A DNA stretch of 64,000 nt from Planctomycetota bacterium (GTDB lineage: Bacteria > Planctomycetota > UBA1135). A program made the position numbers and the translations under genes. Positions 8,787-16,740 of this stretch are shown piece by piece. The stretch lies in contig PAHY01000032.1 in NCBI GenBank assembly GCA_002705055.1, positions 62,001-126,000 on the forward strand. Reading direction: 5' to 3'. Positions within the stretch are counted from its first letter, which is position 1. Every line of letters begins with the position of its first letter. The notes beneath the pieces were generated by a model that did no database searches, was not told where the DNA came from, and saw only the letters and a list, made by a program, of their open reading frames with translations.

Positions 8787-9196
8787 TGTGCATGATGGCG
8801 CAATCGCTCCCATGTCGACTCCTGATCGGTGCCGTCCTCGCAGTCGCGGCCGCCTTCAAGCTCATGGGAAGCGATCAGGTGGACGCGATGATCGCGCCGG
8901 GAGAAGGTGCTTTCCTGCCGAGGGGCGGCATTCTCACCGTGGCGGGCATCGAGTTGATGATGGCCGCCTGGCTCGCCTCACCCTTCTGGAAGCGCAGCCT
9001 GACTTGGGTTCAGCTCCTAATCTTAGGGATGATCGCTGTGTCTGTCACGATCTGGCTGCGCGGAGACTCTCCAACCGCATGCGGCTGTTTTGGACAGACT
9101 CCGATCCCCTGGACCGGACACTTCCTGATCCTGCTCGGACTCGTCGCCTCCCTCGGTCACCTGCAGGCGATCCGCGGCCGCCTGGCCCGCACCTAG
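8786..9196 (+). CDS. MauE/DoxX-like redox-associated membrane protein
   Basis: This 136-residue protein has four predicted membrane helices. The pair-of-Cys motif CGCFG lies in the segment before the last helix (TACGCFGQTPIPWTGHFLIL). That motif is characteristic of MauE-like proteins of the DoxX superfamily, which are associated with disulfide formation or redox maturation. ATG 8786 is chosen because it overlaps the upstream TGA and has GGAGGA seven bases before it. Its position after a Cys-rich secreted protein suggests a thiol-related job for the cassette; that is inference. It converges on the S15 peptidase gene with a four-base overlap. Confidence 0.75.
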   Translation: MCMMAQSLPCRLLIGAVLAVAAAFKLMGSDQVDAMIAPGEGAFLPRGGILTVAGIELMMAAWLASPFWKRSLTWVQLLILGMIAVSVTIWLRGDSPTACGCFGQTPIPWTGHFLILLGLVASLGHLQAIRGRLART

Positions 9197-11046
9197 TTCG
9201 ACTCCATCCCGGTCGCGGCGTAAAACGCGGCCAGGCCACCGACGATGGGCAGCTCCAAGGAAGTCGCGTCCAGATCGATGCTCAGCTGCGTGCCGGCCTT
9301 GGGCAGCAGCGTGAAGTCACGGTCACTCGAGAAGATCATCAGACCAAGACGCTGCCCGGCGGGGATGATCTGGTCGTCGGGCTCGAGGTTGAACTCGAGG
9401 TCGACGAACTGGCCCTTCTTCAGCGGCTCGCTCTCCCACAGCGACTCGGCGTTCTGCGGGTCGGCCCAGCCGCGCGTGATGATGTTGTCGTTGATGTGCC
9501 CGCCCGTCTCCCAGGGCAGCGCGACCAGCCACACCGAGAGGTTGGCGGCCTTCTTGTTGGCGGCGACGCGAATCTTCAGGCGCGCGGTGCCGGAGATGTG
9601 CAGCGGTGCCGTCAGCTCCTCTGACATGTACAGCAGGCGGTGCTTCGACTTCTCGGCCTGGGCCAGCTCGGCGCCGGGCACCTCGGCGTCATCGACCAGC
9701 TTCTCGATGCCTTGGCTTGCGCCGGAGGCCGTCGCCATCATCGCCCCGTAGCCGCTGCCGCCCTTGCGCAGGTGCAGGCGGACCGGCTGCGAGGCCGGGT
9801 TCGGGTAATCGGCGTAGGCGGTCGCATCAGTGTGGGCTGCGCCCTCGCGCACGATCCACGCTCGCGGCAGCTCATCCACGCCGTTGTCGACCCCGTACAG
9901 GTAGTGGCTGAACCACTTGTTCATCAAATCGGGCGCCGGCGGCCCGCCGTGCCCGCCCTGGTGCAGGTAGGCCATCGCCGGCTTGCCCATCTCTTTGAGC
10001 TTCAGATAAACGTCGACGCTGTGATTCGGCATCACGTTCCAATCGTTGAAGCCGTGGGAGATCAGCACGGCGGCGCGCACGTTGGCGAGACGCTCGCGGT
10101 AGTTGCGGCTGTGCCAGAAGTCGTTGTAGTCGCCGGTGACGCGATCCTGGTTCTCGTTCATCAGCTCATCGCGCACCGTCTTGTTGCACGACTTGCGGAA
10201 CTTCGGATCGCCGCTGTTGACGAAGTCGTAGAGCACATCGATGTCCTCGCCCCGATAGCCGCCGGGGTGGCGCACCAGACCGTTGGCGCGGTAGTAGTGG
10301 TAGTACGAGGTGTTCGGCGCGTCGGGGATGATCGCCTCCAGCCCCTCGACCCCGGTGGTCGCGGCGGCCAGCGGCAGGGTGCCGTTGTAGGAAGTGCCGG
10401 TCATGCCGACCTTCCCGGTCGACCAGTATGCCTCGACGGTTTCGTCGCCATCCGGCGTCGTGTAGCCCCGGGCGCGGCCGTTCAGCCAATCGATGACGGC
10501 CTTGGGCGCCAGCTCTTCGTTCTCGCCGCCGATCGTCACGCATCCCTGCGACAGGCCGGTGCCCGGCGAAGCCGAGTGCACCACCGCAAACCCGCGCGGC
10601 ACCCAGGTACGAATCAACGAGCGCGACATCGGCACCTGCCGCTTGGCGAAGGGAATGTCCGGCGCGTCGCCGCGCTTGGGCGGCTTGCCCCCGACCTCGT
10701 GCTCGGCGTCCCAGAAAAAGCTCTTACCCCGCGCGATGCCGCGGTAGTACGGGCTGGTCTCGTAGATCACCGCGACCTGCAGCCCTTCGCTGTCGGTCTG
10801 TCCGGGTCGCGTCACGTCGACGTGCATGCGATCGAGCTTGCCGTCGCCGTCCGAGTCGAACTCGGTCTCGACCCACAGGTCGTGCTGAATCCAGTTCTTG
10901 CTGTCTTGGAACGCAGGCACGACCTGAGCCATACCATCCTTGAAGACCGGGCCGACAGGATCGGCCTGAGCCGGCGCCGTTGTGGCAAGAAGCGGCGCGA
11001 GGCCAACCGCCGCCGTGGCCAGCAGCTTGGAGGAGCGGGAACGCAT
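9193..11046 (-). CDS. Secreted S15-family (CocE/Xaa-Pro dipeptidyl-peptidase-like) hydrolase
   Basis: This 617-residue secreted hydrolase has a signal peptide ending near PAQA. The alpha/beta-hydrolase triad is visible: Ser219 in GTSYNG, Asp335 in SHGFND and His366 in HQGGHGG. The last ~220 residues form the PepX C-terminal jelly-roll domain. An EF-hand-like acidic loop (DSDGDGKLD, residues 64-72) may bind calcium. Family members cleave X-Pro dipeptides or act as esterases or acylases; the exact substrate cannot be told. The gene is transcribed alone toward the MauE-like gene, and its GC content matches the backbone. Confidence 0.88.
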   Translation of the reverse strand: MRSRSSKLLATAAVGLAPLLATTAPAQADPVGPVFKDGMAQVVPAFQDSKNWIQHDLWVETEFDSDGDGKLDRMHVDVTRPGQTDSEGLQVAVIYETSPYYRGIARGKSFFWDAEHEVGGKPPKRGDAPDIPFAKRQVPMSRSLIRTWVPRGFAVVHSASPGTGLSQGCVTIGGENEELAPKAVIDWLNGRARGYTTPDGDETVEAYWSTGKVGMTGTSYNGTLPLAAATTGVEGLEAIIPDAPNTSYYHYYRANGLVRHPGGYRGEDIDVLYDFVNSGDPKFRKSCNKTVRDELMNENQDRVTGDYNDFWHSRNYRERLANVRAAVLISHGFNDWNVMPNHSVDVYLKLKEMGKPAMAYLHQGGHGGPPAPDLMNKWFSHYLYGVDNGVDELPRAWIVREGAAHTDATAYADYPNPASQPVRLHLRKGGSGYGAMMATASGASQGIEKLVDDAEVPGAELAQAEKSKHRLLYMSEELTAPLHISGTARLKIRVAANKKAANLSVWLVALPWETGGHINDNIITRGWADPQNAESLWESEPLKKGQFVDLEFNLEPDDQIIPAGQRLGLMIFSSDRDFTLLPKAGTQLSIDLDATSLELPIVGGLAAFYAATGMESN

Positions 11047-11120
11047 GCGATTAGCTTAGCTGCGACTCAGCGGCCCGAGTTGCCTCCACCCCGCGAGGAA
11101 AAGCGGGCGAAGGCCTCGTT

Positions 11121-11170
11121 CCTCAGTCAAACGTCACCTTGCTTGGTGTAGGGAGAATGGGGTCAGGCCA
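11121..11170 (+). repeat. REP-like repeat, copy 1 (partial)
   Basis: This block (CAGTCAAACGTCACC ... AGAATGGGGTCAGGCCA) is a shortened copy of a repeat also found at 13899-13967 (same orientation) and 19001-19080 (opposite). All three end in GAGAATGGGGTCAGGCC. It lies just upstream of, and may have inserted into, the recombinase relic that follows. Confidence 0.7.
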
Positions 11171-11176
11171 CTCTGC

Positions 11177-11340
11177 CTGCACGCGCTGCGCGCACCGGCC
11201 GCGACCAACGCGCTCGAGCACGACGCCGACATTGGATTCGTGCAGGAGTGGTGGGACACGCGAACATCAGCACGGCCCGGCTCTATGACCGGCGCCGATC
11301 GAAGCCAGAGGACTCGCCGACGTTTCGGGTGAAGTACTGA
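11177..11340 (+). pseudogene. 3' relic of a tyrosine recombinase/integrase
   Basis: Read in frame from 11177, the sequence gives [19 protein letters not shown]. It changes frame near 11247 and then gives [14 protein letters not shown] and ends in RVKY with a TGA at 11338-11340. The HxxR box, the GH pair and the Tyr nucleophile in ARLYDRR are the active-site landmarks of XerC/phage-type tyrosine recombinases. The 5' two-thirds are absent and one frameshift is present, so it is not functional. It marks an old integration event at the left edge of the accessory DNA. Confidence 0.7.
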
Positions 11341-11350
11341 CCGGATCTCT

Positions 11351-11377
11351 TGTGTCCATCAATCCGGGGGAGGTCAA
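11351..11377 (-). mobile_element. Orphan IS3-family terminal inverted repeat
   Basis: TGTCCATCAATCCGGGGGAGGTCAA is the reverse complement of the ends at 18910-18938 and 25679-25707, which begin TTGACC(T)TCCCCC. IS3 elements start with TG and end with CA, and this fits a right end. No transposase is attached. Confidence 0.55.
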
Positions 11378-11392
11378 TCATGTGTTATTCGA

Positions 11393-12436
11393 TCATTCTC
11401 GAATGAGAAGTGAAACCTGAACAGCATGCTCAAATACGACACCACTTTCGGACATCATCTGCACACGCAAGACGCCTCGAACCCATCCCGCCTCGGCATC
11501 GGGGCGGGGTAACGCGGCAATGGAATATCGCAAGATCGAACTCCCATTCTCATTACCCCCCAAAGGAGTCACTTTCACATCAACGCCATCCCACTCGGGG
11601 ATGAACTCGAATCCGTCTATCTGCTCAATCGAATCATCGAGAAACAACTCGAGCACCCGGGACACCTCTTCTCCTCGAGAAGCTCCGAACGCAATAAGTT
11701 GCCCCGGCTGAATAATAAAACCGTCAATCAGCTTCACGGAAACGGGCAGTCGCCGAGTCACACTTTCTCCGCGACCGATCGTCACATATCCAGAATATGA
11801 CCCAGATCTCAAATCTTCGTCGAGAGATAACTCCAATGCAGCGCCGGAATCCGCCGGATCGCCGGATAGCGAAACCAACAACCAGCTAGGTTGGTCAACG
11901 ACGGTCCACTCCCCAGCTAGCGCGCTGTGCATTGAAACTGCAAAAGGATCTCGGCTTTCTATCCCCGTTGCCCAGGCAGCCCGTTCGACGTCGAACTCGA
12001 TTGACTCGGCTACAACACAATCGACTCCAAATGGGATCAGGCCGTCTGAACTTACGAGCTTCCCCCCTAATCGACTCTCGCCAATTAGCCCGGATGTATT
12101 CGCAACGGCATGAATGCGATAATCCTGACCGGAAACGAGCTGCGTCCCTTCCTCAATCCGACGATCTCCTTTGCGGAGTTCGGCTTTAGTACAACCGCAC
12201 GACAGCTCTAGCCCGCTGTAAAGCACGGGGCGCGCAACATTCACATCAAACTCCAAATCGATCACTTCGCCCCGGACTGCAGAAAGTCTAGGTAGCTCAT
12301 TCTCAACCGTGATCGAAATCGATGAACCACTCCCGCCCTGAGACTCGGAGCAAGAAACATCAAGAACCCCAAGGGCGACCAAAGCCCATTGAAACAGGTG
12401 GGCGGCAACGACGGAATTAGAGCGCTCGCGCGGCAT
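11393..12436 (-). CDS. DUF1573-like secreted or lipid-anchored protein
   Basis: This 347-residue protein has an N-terminal hydrophobic segment ending in LDVSCSES, a possible lipobox. An Ig-like strand set then carries a SCGCTKAEL motif near residue 80; CGCT is the hallmark of DUF1573 domains. Two or three further Ig-like repeats follow. DUF1573 proteins are often surface or periplasmic and found beside MauE or thioredoxin-like genes. It is the third gene of a minus-strand cassette and overlaps the preceding gene by 20 bases. AT content and codon use differ clearly from the S15 peptidase gene next door, suggesting transfer. Confidence 0.65.
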   Translation of the reverse strand: MPRERSNSVVAAHLFQWALVALGVLDVSCSESQGGSGSSISITVENELPRLSAVRGEVIDLEFDVNVARPVLYSGLELSCGCTKAELRKGDRRIEEGTQLVSGQDYRIHAVANTSGLIGESRLGGKLVSSDGLIPFGVDCVVAESIEFDVERAAWATGIESRDPFAVSMHSALAGEWTVVDQPSWLLVSLSGDPADSGAALELSLDEDLRSGSYSGYVTIGRGESVTRRLPVSVKLIDGFIIQPGQLIAFGASRGEEVSRVLELFLDDSIEQIDGFEFIPEWDGVDVKVTPLGGNENGSSILRYSIAALPRPDAEAGWVRGVLRVQMMSESGVVFEHAVQVSLLIRE

Positions 12437-13367
12437 CTTGAATGAGAGAAATTAGTGTGGGAGAAAACTCCGCTTTCGGGTCATCCAACCATCCCGGAAC
12501 TTGTTCTGCAAGTTCTCGTGCCACATCTGCTGATTCTAGGAAGAGCTGGTCCATCATGAATGCGCCATCGGCATAAGCAAGTTGACCAGAGTCGATCGCT
12601 TTCGCCGCGAACTCGGCAAGATGCCGAATCTCGGAGGCATTCTCAGCTGGCATTACCCGATTTGCGGACAATAAAGTTGCCGGAAGACCAAAAAGCTCGC
12701 TTGAAGCTTGGACATAAGCTAACCGCGCAGAAATTCGAAGTTGTACCTGATTCGAATCTATTGTCGGCATGATTCGCTCAAGTCCCGCTAGCGCGACTTG
12801 ACGAGCATCTGCTGTTGCGTCTGCTGTATTGCAAGACAAAGCAATCACAATAGCATGTTTGAATGCCCAGGGAGCCTCCTGAGAATACGCCGCTGAAATC
12901 GCCGCCATTTCATCTGGCCTATCAAGCCCTACGAGCCTAAGCAGCAAGCATCCAGCCCCAATATTAGAATCGATGCTCTTGCCGGCAGTGAAATGCCGCT
13001 CTGTTACCTCAAGCGTCAGCTCGACCAATTCTTCCGAGCCAAGTGAGTGTCTAAGCTGCCTCAATGCGCTAACGGCGCCTGAAAACTCGCCACCATTTGC
13101 CTCCCAATAGTCAAGAAACTGCTCATAGGAAGTTGAGCGAGGAGAATCTCCTCGCTCAACAATGCCGCCGCTGAATTCAAGGTTGTCACTTTCACGACGA
13201 TCGCCTTGTCCAATCCCACCTGCGAATTCCGGCACATGCACTGACGTTGTGCTGACATTCGGATCTTGGTCGGTTATGTCGCTCTGATGATAGAAACCAA
13301 ACCAAACTAACAATGCAGCGACGGCAGCGACGGCAGCAACTACCTGGACAGATCTGCTAATTCTCAT
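12417..13367 (-). CDS. Membrane-anchored helical protein
   Basis: This 316-residue protein has an N-terminal membrane anchor (residues ~8-25, VVAAVAAVAALLVWFGF), a polar linker with two related EFAGGIG/EFSGGIV motifs, then an alpha-helical domain that looks HEAT-like. ATG 13367 is well supported because it overlaps the upstream TGA (ATGA). The frame is open further upstream to 13496, through the 3' end of the Cys-rich gene. A one-base insertion, or a -1 ribosomal shift in the G9 tract at 13467-13475, would therefore fuse the two proteins. The function is not recognised. Confidence 0.65.
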   Translation of the reverse strand: MRISRSVQVVAAVAAVAALLVWFGFYHQSDITDQDPNVSTTSVHVPEFAGGIGQGDRRESDNLEFSGGIVERGDSPRSTSYEQFLDYWEANGGEFSGAVSALRQLRHSLGSEELVELTLEVTERHFTAGKSIDSNIGAGCLLLRLVGLDRPDEMAAISAAYSQEAPWAFKHAIVIALSCNTADATADARQVALAGLERIMPTIDSNQVQLRISARLAYVQASSELFGLPATLLSANRVMPAENASEIRHLAEFAAKAIDSGQLAYADGAFMMDQLFLESADVARELAEQVPGWLDDPKAEFSPTLISLIQDAARAL

Positions 13368-13777
13368 GGTGTGCTTGGGCAAGCCTGAGTGCTGCACCCA
13401 ACAACTCCATAGTCCTCGACCTGTGAGATCATCGTCCAAGCCTGGTCGTTGAAGCACGTGTCCGGGCCCCCCCCCTGGCCCGGAGCGCAGGACCACTTCT
13501 CTTCTTCAACGTCCCTAATGGTCAGAGTAGATGTAATGCATCTGTTTGCTGAAATTGTGTAGGACGGCCTGTGGGCTGGATACCTAACGCGTTCACTCCA
13601 GCATTCGTCTTCGCCACACTCCAGCAGCGTTCCTGTAAGGACGTAATGAAACGCCACCGGCATCGCACAGCCTGTGTAGCACGGCGATGTGCAGCCAGGT
13701 GGATTTTGAGCAAGCAGCGTGGACAGTCCTGTCAAACCGACCACGAGAACTCCTACTACGAAAGAAACTGATTTCAT
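13364..13777 (-). CDS. Small secreted cysteine-rich protein
   Basis: This 137-residue protein has a signal peptide (MKSVSFVVGVL, cleavage near LLAQ) and ten Cys in the mature part, in CTSPC, TGC, LEC, DEC and similar short motifs. AGGGAG lies seven bases before ATG. It resembles the protein at 6694-7110 in size, signal peptide, Cys density and genomic setting, though not clearly in sequence. A run of nine G residues on the coding strand (13467-13475) encodes GQGGGPD and is a plausible slippage site. It is the first gene of the three-gene cassette ending at 11393. Confidence 0.6.
   Translation of the reverse strand: MKSVSFVVGVLVVGLTGLSTLLAQNPPGCTSPCYTGCAMPVAFHYVLTGTLLECGEDECWSERVRYPAHRPSYTISANRCITSTLTIRDVEEEKWSCAPGQGGGPDTCFNDQAWTMISQVEDYGVVGCSTQACPSTP
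13467..13475 (-). repeat. G9 homopolymer within a coding region
   Basis: Nine consecutive C on the plus strand (G on the coding strand) lie in the Cys-rich protein gene. Changing the tract to ten G would switch the reading into the frame that runs on through the downstream anchored-protein gene. Confidence 0.8.
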
Positions 13778-13898
13778 GGATACTCCCTAGAACAGGCAAC
13801 TCGCTTTGAGTCACCGCCAACCTTGACAATAACCTTGGACTCCGAGCGTGGGAATTGAATTTGGGAGATTCTCCCCTCGCCCTACTGACTCGTCCATC

Positions 13899-13967
13899 AG
13901 CCCCGTTGGGGCTCGTTCCCCAGTCAAGTGTCACCTTATTAGGTGTGCGGAGAATGGGGTCAGGCCA
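13899..13967 (+). repeat. REP-like repeat, copy 2
   Basis: The sequence contains an inner stem-loop GGGGCTCGTTCCCC and then AGTCAAGTGTCACC, ending in AGAATGGGGTCAGGCC. It matches the 19001-19080 copy on the opposite strand over ~65 bases with few differences. Ends of the GGGGTCAGG type are seen with REP-associated (Y1/RAYT) transposases, but no such transposase is in this window. Confidence 0.75.
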
Positions 13968-14133
13968 CTTGCCCACCACTCTCCCACTGAGTTGGAGAGC
14001 AACCAAGGGATCCGTCCAAGCACCGAGCCAATCTCTGCCCAACGCGTCTCGCCATCGTTTCCTCTGTTGGACGCTCAGCGCTGCAAGTCAACAACTTGCA
14101 ATAGGATGCGCATACGACTCCCAGTGAATGAGA

Positions 14134-14165
14134 ATCGCCGCCGGAGGATTCCCTCCGGCGGCGAT
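14134..14165 (-). terminator. Rho-independent terminator
   Basis: This is a perfect 14-bp stem (ATCGCCGCCGGAGG with its complement) around a 4-base loop. It lies 161 bases past the stop of the gene at 14326-16155 and follows the conserved element at 14166-14226. The same hairpin type follows tRNA-Asn at 61315-61347. Confidence 0.75.
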
Positions 14166-14226
14166 GTGATTTGGCTACCCGATCGGGACACTCATTGAAT
14201 GGCTCTCCGTTTAGGAGTGGAGTCTC
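14166..14226 (-). repeat. tRNA-3'-end-like downstream element, copy A
   Basis: On the minus strand this reads GACTCCACTCCTAAACGGAG, then AGCCATTCAATGAG, a variable stretch, and AGCCAAATCAC leading directly into the terminator. Copies B (16607-16666) and C (19293-19353) share the same blocks. The AGCCAAATCAC and hairpin part is identical in layout to the tRNA-Asn 3' flank. It contains a CTCC-TAAAC-GGAG mini-hairpin. Confidence 0.7.
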
Positions 14227-14325
14227 GCTCGCACTGGATCCGCTGTTGAGGGGCATGTCACGCGCCCGTCGACATGGCTTGTCAACTGGATTCTCCCGTC
14301 ATGTGATTCGAGTCGAGGTGTTCGG

Positions 14326-16155
14326 CTAATCGCCCACCCAGGGAATCCGATGAAACACCCCCTCTTTCGTTAGCTGGTATGACTGGGCGGACCTCCCCGC
14401 TCGGGATATCGCAATCTCCGCTCGCTGCCCTTGCCCCAGCCAGATGAGTTTCAGGTCCACCCCTTCAGGCAGATCGCGGAGCCGTGCTACTCCCTCTACA
14501 AGCTGCACCTCGTCCCAGACACTCCCATTCACCTCAACTCGAACTGCGCCAGAAAGAGACGCCTTTCCCACGTCACACAGTTGAAGGTTGAGCTGGTCAC
14601 TCGCCGGAACACGAATTTCGACTGATTCAAGCCCGCCCGACAAGTCAATCCTCTCCTGCGCGATCACTATGTTGTCACGGAGACAGCTGACGCTGACCAA
14701 GGATGATGGCAGTCCGTCCACCTCGAACCTGTGCCGCTCCGCAGAAACAAGAACTTCGTGCCGAAGCTCACGCCCCCCCGCCACCCCCGTCGGCGCTACT
14801 ACTACTCTCAGAGTTTCACTTGGGTTTCCACCATCGAGGTCAACCACACTCACCGCCAACTCTGCGAACCGAGTAACAACACAGTCCCCGAGATCGAGCG
14901 GCCCATCTAACGACAGGCCTCGAAGGTCCCTTACGCAAGCGCCGGCACCAGGAACAATCGCCACCAATGACTCCAATGTGAGGTTCCTGGGTAGGAGAAA
15001 CTCGAACTTTCCTCCCTGCTCCGAGTTCGCTGTGTCACTTACCTGAACCCGTGCTCGATCGCGTGACTGCCCATCCCAGCGGAACCCAGAGATGGACACC
15101 GCTGCCCCCTCGATCCCATTCCCCTCTGGGTCCACAAGTCTCCCGACTACTTTCTGCCCGGCGACAAGAGATAGTGTGTGCCTGGACTCGCCTACGCCTG
15201 GCTCGACATGAACCTGAAACTGATCTCTTGCGAAAGAAGGAGCTGAAACCTCAAGCACCCAAACCGTGAGATCAGAAGGGATGGGCCCGGCCCGAAACAC
15301 CCCTGGCGCAACTTCTTCCCATTTCGAACAGATCAATGGGGTCTTGATCTGGACACGCGCTCCGAGCACAGCCTCGCCGGTCGCCTTCGACTCGAGATGA
15401 ACTTGAAGTGTTCGCCCAGGAAGAACGTCTAGTTCAACCCTCTGCGCCTCTCCGTCCACAGTCAACCATGCATACGCAGTACCGAACTCGCTTGAGGTTG
15501 AAGCGGCGAACCGACCCGATGGAACCTCGAGAAAAGCCGCCTCACCATCTCCATCAGTAGAGGCACGGCGCGCCCATCCGCCTTGAGAGGTAGAAAGCTC
15601 CTGAAGCATGACCTCGACCCCGTTGATCGGCAGGCCAGACTGCAACAAGCGCACCGTGACACCGGAGCATTCCCGCAGCCTCACTGTGTAGTTCCCGTCA
15701 CTGTTCACCCGAGCCGGACGCGAAACCACTTGACTCTTGCTCGCGAACAAGACTCCGTCCACGCGATCCGCAAGGGCAAGCCAACCTTGCTCGTCCGTGC
15801 TCCCAAGCAGCCTGTACCACTCCTCATTCTCGAGGGATGCACTCGATGGTTGGCCAATCCCAACCTGTAGCAGCAGAAACACACGCGCGCCCTCTACCGG
15901 AGCCCCTGCAGATTCAGTGAGAACTCGGACCTTGCTTCTTTCAAGCTCTCCGCCACCCGCCTCACTACCCTGACGCCGCTTGATCTCATCGCGCGATCCG
16001 TCATCCTCGAAAACTACTTCCTTGTCCACTCTCGGTGACGGATCCGTTTCATCGGAGGAGGGCGAACCACCCACTTCTGAACCACCCCATAGCACCCACG
16101 CCAACGAGACGACCAAGAACAACAGACCAATGGCAGTGAGCGTGCGAGACATCAT
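14326..16155 (-). CDS. Membrane-anchored protein with carboxypeptidase-regulatory-like domains
   Basis: This 609-residue protein has an N-terminal anchor (residues ~6-22, LTAIGLLFLVVSLAWVLW) and a charged, Asp/Glu/Ser-rich linker to ~75. Four or five beta-sandwich repeats follow, each starting with a strand and a 'V.G A.V' pattern (APVEGARVFLL, LPINGVEVMLQEL, GEAVLGARVQIK, GNGIEGAAVSISG). These match the carboxypeptidase regulatory-like or Cna-B-like fold. No catalytic residues are seen. The protein is probably an extracytoplasmic scaffold or binding protein. The gene stands alone, with a ~580-base gap before it, and is followed by conserved element A and a terminator. Confidence 0.7.
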   Translation of the reverse strand: MMSRTLTAIGLLFLVVSLAWVLWGGSEVGGSPSSDETDPSPRVDKEVVFEDDGSRDEIKRRQGSEAGGGELERSKVRVLTESAGAPVEGARVFLLLQVGIGQPSSASLENEEWYRLLGSTDEQGWLALADRVDGVLFASKSQVVSRPARVNSDGNYTVRLRECSGVTVRLLQSGLPINGVEVMLQELSTSQGGWARRASTDGDGEAAFLEVPSGRFAASTSSEFGTAYAWLTVDGEAQRVELDVLPGRTLQVHLESKATGEAVLGARVQIKTPLICSKWEEVAPGVFRAGPIPSDLTVWVLEVSAPSFARDQFQVHVEPGVGESRHTLSLVAGQKVVGRLVDPEGNGIEGAAVSISGFRWDGQSRDRARVQVSDTANSEQGGKFEFLLPRNLTLESLVAIVPGAGACVRDLRGLSLDGPLDLGDCVVTRFAELAVSVVDLDGGNPSETLRVVVAPTGVAGGRELRHEVLVSAERHRFEVDGLPSSLVSVSCLRDNIVIAQERIDLSGGLESVEIRVPASDQLNLQLCDVGKASLSGAVRVEVNGSVWDEVQLVEGVARLRDLPEGVDLKLIWLGQGQRAEIAISRAGRSAQSYQLTKEGVFHRIPWVGD

Positions 16156-16576
16156 TCGACCGAGACCTTCTGCTATTGTCGTTCAAGCGCTTGGCGTAGG
16201 GGAAGCCCACAGTGGACTTCACCAAGGGCCCCAGCTTCAAGTTCAGATCAACAGCCCGACACGGTGCAAATCCCGCCTGACCTGCAAGACTGGTGACGTA
16301 GCCCTCGTTCTAGGCCCGGTGTCTATGGTGCAATCCCAGCCTCGACTCGTTGCGGGTAATGTTGTGCCTTTCTGGCCGAAGACCGCCTCTATTCCGGCGT
16401 GCTCGACGCGTCTTCTGTTCTGCTCAGGGTCTGGAGCGCTGTCAACGGGCTCTGGCCGACCAGGAAGCCACGATCAAGTCGCCTTGCTCTACCTCGAACG
16501 GCATAGGCCATGACCGAATGGGCGCACGGCACCGCCATACAAGAACCTGCGCGTGGCTTCCCGCAGGAATAAAAAT
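16156..16576 (+). other. Gap without recognisable gene
   Basis: About 420 bases upstream of the gene at 14326-16155. No protein with a recognisable family or start site is seen on either strand. It presumably holds the promoter of that gene. Confidence 0.4.
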
Positions 16577-16604
16577 CGCCGCCGGAGGACAACCTCCGGC
16601 GGCG
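16577..16604 (-). terminator. Rho-independent terminator
   Basis: A 12-bp stem (CGCCGCCGGAGG with its complement) has a 4-base loop and, on the minus strand, is followed by ATTTTTATTC. It ends the transcript of the gene at 16741-18885. Confidence 0.8.
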
Positions 16605-16606
16605 GG

Positions 16607-16666
16607 GTGATTTGGCTCGACCGTCGGGGCTCTCTTCGAATGGGCCTCCGTTTAGGAGTGGAGTCA
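16607..16666 (-). repeat. tRNA-3'-end-like downstream element, copy B
   Basis: The minus strand reads GACTCCACTCCTAAACGGAG, then GCCCATTCGAAGAGAG, CCCCGACGG and AGCCAAATCAC. It sits 75 bases past the stop of the gene at 16741-18885. Similarity to copy A extends further upstream (GCCCC-CAACA blocks), so the full repeat is nearer 100 bases. Confidence 0.7.
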
Positions 16667-16740
16667 CGTTCAGGTCGGGCCCGTTGTTGGGGGGCGGGTC
16701 AAAAGGCAAGAGGGACTCTCTTGTCCGTTAGGGCGGCCAG

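Noticed and set aside
9640-11151. A 503-codon plus-strand frame opposite the S15 peptidase gene
   Set aside because: It is the exact antisense of a gene with a full catalytic triad; its own translation shows no domain and odd composition.
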